From Clostridiales bacterium UBA1777 (GTDB taxonomy: Bacteria; Bacillota; Clostridia; Oscillospirales; Oscillospiraceae), in the NCBI GenBank assembly GCA_002315275.1, contig DCGN01000107.1, forward strand, positions 1-8,993: a stretch of DNA of 8,993 nucleotides, read 5' to 3'. The notes beneath the pieces are model-generated. The model was not told the origin of the DNA. It worked only from the letters and a program-made list of their open reading frames with translations, and made no database searches. This document shows positions 5,924 through 8,993 of this stretch, piece by piece (position 1 is the first letter of the stretch; the number at the start of each line of letters is the position of its first letter). The position numbers were made by a program, and so were the translations under genes.

Positions 5924-6553
5924 ATGAAGCGTTGTTTTGTATATTCCGCAGGCTCGTTTTACGGCGTGAGAGAGTGCCCGGCAGAGGGCGATCTCCGCAT
6001 CGCCGCAGACGCAGGGCTTCTGCTTTGCCGCAGGCTCGGCTTCGAGCCCGACGTCGTCATAGGCGACTTTGACTCCATGGAGGAGCCCGACGTAAGGGAG
6101 GAGTGCATCCGCGTTCCCGTTGAGAAGGATGACACCGACACGCTGCTCGCCGTACGCGTGGGCCTTTCGCACGGGTGCAGAGAGTTCCATCTCTACGGCT
6201 GCACCGGCGGATACCGCCCCGACCATACCCTCGCCAACATGCAGACGCTCGCGTTCCTCTGCCGCCGCGAGGCAAGGGGCTTCATGTATGACAGAAATTT
6301 CGTGTTCACCGTTATTGAGAACGGCTCCGTCGAGATAGAGCGCACGCTCGAAAACGGCACGGTGTCCGTGTTCGCGATGACGGACAAGGTGTACGACGTT
6401 ACTCTCGAGGGACTGCAGTACCCGCTTGACAGAGCGGAGCTGACACCCGATTTCCCGCTCGGCGTGAGCAATCACTTCATGGGCGACAGAGCCCGCATTT
6501 CCTGCGGCAGGGGCCTGCTCCTCGTCTGCTGGGAGGTCGCGGAAAAGGGATGA
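5924..6553 (+). CDS. thiN: Thiamine diphosphokinase
   Basis: A 209-residue cytoplasmic enzyme that transfers pyrophosphate from ATP to thiamine to give TPP. Motifs in order: AADAG (27-31), the metal and ATP binding PDVVIGDFDS (42-51), KDDTDT (68-73), and the family signature GCTGGYRPDHTLAN (92-105), in which one residue is inserted compared with the common GGRxDHTLAN. The C-terminal beta domain carries GVSNHF and GRGLLLV, as in other thiamine pyrophosphokinases. Length is normal. The start ATG 5924 has GGGAGG (5913-5918) 5 nt upstream; longer in-frame starts lie across the promoter and are unlikely. It is divergent from riboswitch-controlled thiT, so uptake and activation of thiamine are encoded together. 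It is most likely monocistronic, as no gene follows for over 350 nt. Confidence is high from motifs and context. Confidence 0.94.
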   Translation: MKRCFVYSAGSFYGVRECPAEGDLRIAADAGLLLCRRLGFEPDVVIGDFDSMEEPDVREECIRVPVEKDDTDTLLAVRVGLSHGCREFHLYGCTGGYRPDHTLANMQTLAFLCRREARGFMYDRNFVFTVIENGSVEIERTLENGTVSVFAMTDKVYDVTLEGLQYPLDRAELTPDFPLGVSNHFMGDRARISCGRGLLLVCWEVAEKG

Positions 6554-6557
6554 TCGG

Positions 6558-6662
6558 GGCTCCTCCCGAAAGGGAGAGCCGGAGCGAAGCGCCGGAGAGA
6601 CCGAACGGGTTTGGCTTGCTGACGCTGCCGACCTCTCCGTCACCTTACGAAGGGGAGGCAAC
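6558..6662. repeat. Hairpin-rich non-coding element, possibly MITE-like
   Basis: This stretch after thiN has no supported gene and is built of inverted repeats. GGCTcCTCCC (6558-6567) pairs with GGGAGAGCC (6572-6580) across GAAA with one bulged base. GGAGCGAAGCGCC follows at 6581-6593. GGAGAG (6594-6599) is complementary to CTCTCC (6633-6638), and GGGGAGGC closes the block near 6652-6659. The style, with tandem GC hairpins at CTCCC/GGGAG ends, resembles small dispersed palindromic elements common in gut Clostridia genomes. The first hairpin may also end thiN transcription, though no T-run follows. Copy number elsewhere cannot be seen here. Confidence 0.45.
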
Positions 6663-6752
6663 GGGAGCACATATATATTGCGGAAAAGCGTGCCGGAGGA
6701 CATGAGCGCGCCCAACATCGTGTGGAATTCAAATTCAGCAGAAAATCCCGTT

Positions 6753-6768
6753 ATTTTTCCCGAAAAAT
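6753..6768. repeat. AT-rich palindrome upstream of the rpmG promoter
   Basis: ATTTTTC (6753-6759) and GAAAAAT (6762-6768) form a perfect 7-bp inverted repeat around CC. It lies 13 bp upstream of the -35 box at 6782 and is followed by further A-rich sequence. It may be an upstream promoter element or a protein site. Positions 6663-6752 hold nothing else I can support. Confidence 0.3.
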
Positions 6769-6781
6769 CAATAAAAAAGTG

Positions 6782-6810
6782 TTGACCTTGAATGCGGCTT
6801 GTGCTATACT
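6782..6810 (+). promoter_or_regulatory. Promoter of the rpmG-secE-nusG-rplK-rplA operon
   Basis: TTGACC (6782-6787, 5/6), a 17-nt spacer and TATACT (6805-6810, 5/6), preceded by an A-rich tract. The start is predicted near 6817, giving a leader of about 113 nt before rpmG. No other strong promoter is visible before rplA, so the five genes are probably one transcript. Confidence 0.85.
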
Positions 6811-6831
6811 ATGCATTACCTGTCGTATGAG

Positions 6832-6868
6832 AGGTCTATTTTTGCGCGCTTTTTTCGCAAAATGACCT
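6832..6868 (+). promoter_or_regulatory. Long leader hairpin upstream of rpmG
   Basis: AGGTC (6832-6836) pairs with GACCT (6864-6868), and the helix continues inward as ATTTT/AAAAT and GCG/CGC with single bulged T residues, closing a 9-nt loop CGCTTTTTT. That gives roughly 13 paired bases within 37 nt, soon after the predicted transcription start. A second small hairpin, CCCGC-AAA-GCGGG, follows at 6891-6903. No known r-protein leader is recognised; a role in regulation or mRNA stability is inferred. Confidence 0.45.
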
Positions 6869-6929
6869 GATCTTTCACAGGGAGGCAATGCCCGCAAAGC
6901 GGGTAAATAAAATAGGAGGTGCCGAAAGA

Positions 6930-7091
6930 ATGGCTGCAGGCGCAAGAGTTAAAATCACACTCAGATGCGATGAATGCAAGCAGAGGAACTACAACACGGT
7001 CAAGAATAAAAAGAACACTTCTGACCGCTTGGAGCGCAATAAATATTGCCCCTTCTGCAGAAAGCACACAAAGCACGTTGAGACTAAGTAA
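6930..7091 (+). CDS. rpmG: 50S ribosomal protein L33, zinc-binding form
   Basis: A 53-residue basic protein of the large ribosomal subunit, located near the E site. The L33 pattern RVKITLRCDEC is followed by NYNTVKNKKNT, the conserved ERNKYCPFC and the KHTKHVETK tail. The CxxC pairs (CDEC and CPFC) make this the zinc-ribbon (C+) type, which many Firmicutes replace with a cysteine-less paralogue under zinc starvation. ATG 6930 is preceded by AGGAGGTG (6914-6921) at 8 nt spacing and gives the usual length. An in-frame ATG at 6888 would add 14 residues, but its GGGAGG is only 2 nt away. It is first in the operon before secE. Confidence 0.96.
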   Translation: MAAGARVKITLRCDECKQRNYNTVKNKKNTSDRLERNKYCPFCRKHTKHVETK

Positions 7092-7112
7092 GTTCTGAAA
7101 GGATGCGTGAAA

Positions 7113-7391
7113 ATGGCTGAAGAAAAGAAAGTAGCTTCCACCCCCGCAAAAGCCGTCACCGCCGTAAAGAAGGACGATGCTAAGCCCAGCTTCTTTAAGA
7201 GAGTGGCTAAGTGGTTCCGTGAGATGAAGAGCGAGCTCAAGAAGGTCATATGGCCCACCAAGAAGCAGCTTTTCACGAATACGGGCGTGTCTTTGGCTGT
7301 TATGATTTCTTCCGCAATAGTAATTTGGGGCTTCGATAAGCTGGCTTCCATGCTGGTAAATGCTCTTATCAAGCTCACGGCTATGGGTTGA
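7113..7391 (+). CDS. secE: Preprotein translocase subunit SecE
   Basis: A 92-residue subunit of the SecYEG channel in the cytoplasmic membrane, which clamps SecY during protein export. A lysine and alanine-rich N-terminus (about 1-28) leads into the conserved amphipathic helix WFREMKSELKKVIWPTKKQ. A single transmembrane segment follows (about residues 53-72, VSLAVMISSAIVIWG), the short Gram-positive form. ATG 7113 is placed 9 nt from GAAAGGA (7097-7103); an in-frame GTG at 7107 is too close to that site. The order rpmG-secE-nusG is the conserved one, and nusG starts 4 nt after the secE stop. Confidence 0.95.
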   Translation: MAEEKKVASTPAKAVTAVKKDDAKPSFFKRVAKWFREMKSELKKVIWPTKKQLFTNTGVSLAVMISSAIVIWGFDKLASMLVNALIKLTAMG

Positions 7392-7395
7392 TATC

Positions 7396-7935
7396 ATGGC
7401 TGAAGAGGCAAAATGGTATGTTGTTCATACCTATTCGGGGTATGAAAACGCAGTTGCAACAGCTGTCATGAAGGCAGCGGAAAACCGCAAAATGACTGAT
7501 CTTATAAAAGAGGTCAGCATCCCCATGGAGAAAGTCACCGAGCTTACCGACTCCGGCGAAAAGGAAGTCGAGCGGAAGGTATTCCCGGGTTACGTGCTCG
7601 TCAAGATGGTGCTCACGGACGAGAGCTGGTACCTTGTACACAGCGTCCGCGGCGCAACGGGCTTCGTCGGATTTGACGGCGAGGCTGTCCCCCTGACAGA
7701 GCAGGAGATCATTGATCTCGGCGTTGAGCGCAGAGAGTTCCATGTCGGCTACGGTATCGGAGATTCCGTGCGCGTGCTGGACGGCCCTCTCGCAGGCTTC
7801 ATCGGCGTTGTCGAGGAGCTCGAGGTCAACGAAGCAGAACCCGACAAGAGCAGCGTGACTGTTGTTGTCTCCATGTTCGGCCGCGAAACTCCCGTTACGC
7901 TGGAGCTCGATCAGGTCGAAGAAATTAAAGATTAA
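7396..7935 (+). CDS. nusG: Transcription termination/antitermination protein NusG
   Basis: A 179-residue elongation factor that binds RNA polymerase and links it to the ribosome or to Rho. The NGN domain covers about residues 5-110, with WYVVHTYSGYE (7-17), the conserved RKVFPGYVLVKM and VRGATGFVGF. The KOW domain begins at GDSVRVLDGPLAGFIGVVEE (about 122-141) and ends with SMFGRETPVTLELDQVE, as in E. coli NusG. I chose ATG 7396 because it yields the normal N-terminus; upstream in-frame starts lie inside secE. The gap to the secE stop is only 4 nt and no clear Shine-Dalgarno is present, so translation is probably coupled. It is co-transcribed with the r-protein genes that follow. Confidence 0.97.
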   Translation: MAEEAKWYVVHTYSGYENAVATAVMKAAENRKMTDLIKEVSIPMEKVTELTDSGEKEVERKVFPGYVLVKMVLTDESWYLVHSVRGATGFVGFDGEAVPLTEQEIIDLGVERREFHVGYGIGDSVRVLDGPLAGFIGVVEELEVNEAEPDKSSVTVVVSMFGRETPVTLELDQVEEIKD

Positions 7936-7955
7936 TAAGAAAGAGGTGCTCCAAG

Positions 7956-8381
7956 TTGGCACAGAAAGTTGTTGGATTAGTAAGATTCCAGGTTCCCGCC
8001 GGTAAGGCAACTCCGGCTCCCCCGGTTGGCCCCGCACTCGGCCAGTACGGCGTTAACATCGGTCAGTTCACCAAGGATTTCAACGAGCGCACCAAGGGCG
8101 ACATGGGCCTCATGATCCCCGTTGTCATCACTGTTTATTCCGACCGCAGCTTCACATTCGTTTGCAAGACTCCTCCTGCCGCCCTGCTCATCAAGAAGGC
8201 ATGCGGCATCGAGACAGCTTCCGGCGTTCCCCAGAAGGACAAGGTCGCTACCATCAGCAAGGAAGACGTTCGCAAGATCGCAGAGCAGAAGATGCCCGAC
8301 CTTAACTGCACCGACATCGAGTCCGCAATGAGCATGGTAGCAGGCACCTGCCGCTCCATGGGCGTTGTCGTCGGAGACTAA
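7956..8381 (+). CDS. rplK: 50S ribosomal protein L11
   Basis: A 141-residue protein at the base of the L7/L12 stalk, binding the GTPase-associated region of 23S rRNA. The N-terminal domain shows VRFQVPAGKATPAPPVGPALGQYGVNI (given as VRFQVPAGKATPAPPVGPAL then GQYGVNI) and the flexible-hinge region TVYSDRSFTFVCKTPPAA. The C-terminal RNA-binding domain ends GTCRSMGVVV. Length equals the standard 141-142. The start codon is TTG 7956, with AAGAGGTG (7941-7948) 7 nt upstream; the next codon GCA gives the usual MAQKV start. It lies 20 nt after nusG and just before rplA. Confidence 0.97.
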   Translation: MAQKVVGLVRFQVPAGKATPAPPVGPALGQYGVNIGQFTKDFNERTKGDMGLMIPVVITVYSDRSFTFVCKTPPAALLIKKACGIETASGVPQKDKVATISKEDVRKIAEQKMPDLNCTDIESAMSMVAGTCRSMGVVVGD

Positions 8382-8453
8382 GAGCGAGAGGTTCGCTCCT
8401 CGGCAGAAGCTTCTGCCAAACGTGGGAGGATTCATATATCCGTCTCAAACCAC
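8382..8453 (+). promoter_or_regulatory. L1 autoregulatory leader in the rplK-rplA spacer
   Basis: The spacer holds three hairpins: GAGCGA/TCGCTC (8382-8398), a perfect palindrome GGCAGAAGCTTCTGCC (8402-8417), and a structure starting GTGGGAGG (8422-8429) and ending CCGTCTCAAACCAC (8440-8453). In the last, GTGG pairs with CCAC, GGAT (8428-8431) pairs with ATCC (8438-8441), and an asymmetric internal loop lies between. This copies the L1-stalk base of 23S rRNA, where GUGGGAGG faces CCG-CCUUGAAAUACCAC. L1 is known to repress its own mRNA through such mimicry. The rplA ribosome site (8460-8465) follows 7 nt later. Confidence 0.8.
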
Positions 8454-8473
8454 ATTATTAGGAGGAAACAAAA

Positions 8474-8993
8474 TTGTTTAGAGGTAAAAATTATAAAGAG
8501 AGCGCAAAGCTCTTCGATAAACAGGCACTCTACGAGCCTCAGGAAGCTCTTGAGCTCGTTTGCAAGACCAGCAAGGCTAAGTTCGACGAGACCGTCGAGC
8601 TCCACGTCAAGCTCGGTGTCGATGGCCGTCATGCTGACCAGCAGGTCCGCGGCGCTATCGTTCTCCCCAACGGCACGGGCAAGACCGTCCGCGTCCTTTG
8701 CTTCTGCCCCCCCGAGATGGTAGAAGAGGCTACTGCGGCAGGCGCTGATTACGCCGGCGGCGCAGAGCTCGTTGAGAAGATCCAGAAAGAGAACTGGTTC
8801 GAGTTCGATACCGTTATCGCTCACCCCAAGATGATGGGCGTTATCGGCCGTCTCGGTAAAGTCCTCGGTCCTAAGGGCTTGATGCCTTCTCCCAAGGCCG
8901 GCACCGTCAACGCAAACGTTGCAGTCGCTATCAAGGAAGCCAAGGCCGGTAAGGTCGAGTACCGTCTCGACAAGACCAACATCATCCACTGCC
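8474..8993 (+). CDS. rplA: 50S ribosomal protein L1 (3' end outside window)
   Basis: The first 173 codons of L1, the protein of the mobile L1 stalk that helps tRNA leave the E site and also represses translation of its own mRNA. The reading frame opens with a TTG start (8474-8476) as MFRGKNYKESAKLFDKQ, 8 nt after AGGAGG (8460-8465). Conserved L1 segments follow: KFDETVELHVKLGVDGRHAD, QQVRGAIVLPNGTGKTVRV, and the signature GRLGKVLGPKGLMPSPKAGTV near residues 127-147. The frame is open to the last base of the window; the full protein is usually about 230 residues, so about 55-60 are missing. It follows rplK after a structured spacer that probably contains the L1 feedback site. It continues the conserved order that normally leads to rplJ-rplL. 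Confidence 0.96.
   Translation, partial: MFRGKNYKESAKLFDKQALYEPQEALELVCKTSKAKFDETVELHVKLGVDGRHADQQVRGAIVLPNGTGKTVRVLCFCPPEMVEEATAAGADYAGGAELVEKIQKENWFEFDTVIAHPKMMGVIGRLGKVLGPKGLMPSPKAGTVNANVAVAIKEAKAGKVEYRLDKTNIIHC

Noticed and set aside
5825..6718. A 297-codon minus-strand frame opposite thiamine diphosphokinase
   Set aside because: It is antisense to thiN, crosses the thiN promoter and the hairpin-rich spacer, and has no recognised domain.
6888..6929. A 14-residue N-terminal extension of L33
   Set aside because: The GGGAGG site is only 2 nt from ATG 6888, while ATG 6930 has an ideally spaced AGGAGGTG and gives the standard L33 length. Kept only as a finding.
8432..8989. A 185-codon minus-strand frame at the right end
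   Set aside because: It is antisense to rplA, whose plus-strand frame matches L1 throughout and has AGGAGG before its TTG start.
1..8993. CRISPR array, tRNA/rRNA gene, transposase, prophage or toxin-antitoxin system
   Set aside because: Reading both strands showed no regularly spaced direct repeats, no tRNA-like cloverleaf, and no protein with recombinase, transposase or toxin motifs.

Overview
The window looks like chromosomal DNA from a low-GC-lineage Gram-positive bacterium with fairly GC-rich coding sequence, most likely a Clostridia member (Oscillospirales or Christensenellales-like). This rests on strong AGGAGG-type ribosome binding sites, TTGACA/TATAAT promoters, the Firmicutes-type galactokinase motif GNHTDHQHG, a ThiT-type ECF transporter under a TPP riboswitch, and the gene order rpmG-secE-nusG-rplK-rplA. 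The taxonomic placement is inference from these traits.

Layout, left to right. (1) 1-784: a monocistronic TetR-family regulator with a near-consensus promoter, a ~115-nt leader and a strong terminator. (2) 902-3672, minus strand: an apparent three-gene operon of nicotinate phosphoribosyltransferase, a KDPG/KHG-type aldolase and a small multi-pass membrane protein of unknown function. It has its own promoter and a terminal hairpin. (3) 3608-3796: a divergent regulatory region with two inverted repeats. (4) 3797-4915, plus strand: galactokinase, ending in a 15-bp perfect hairpin shared with the convergent gene. (5) 4922-6553: a divergent thiamine salvage pair. On the minus strand is the ThiT thiamine-uptake S component, behind a complete TPP riboswitch with a transcription terminator and a visible antiterminator. 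On the plus strand is thiamine diphosphokinase, behind its own promoter with no riboswitch. (6) 6554-6750: a hairpin-rich non-coding stretch resembling a small dispersed palindromic element. (7) 6782-8993, plus strand: the start of the ribosomal protein/NusG operon, with L33 (zinc-binding form), SecE, NusG, L11 and L1 (L1 runs off the window). The L11-L1 spacer holds an RNA that mimics the L1 binding site of 23S rRNA, the classic arrangement for L1 autoregulation.

How the genes work together: ThiT imports thiamine, ThiN converts it to TPP, and TPP shuts off ThiT through the riboswitch. NAPRTase salvages nicotinate into NAD. It is tightly coupled (3-nt gap, no clear Shine-Dalgarno) to a keto-acid aldolase, an unusual pairing. 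SecE, NusG and the r-proteins form the conserved expression-machinery operon. I found no mobile element with a transposase, no CRISPR array, no tRNA/rRNA and no obvious novel defence or biosynthetic system. The most interesting material is regulatory RNA and the NAPRTase-aldolase-membrane protein operon.
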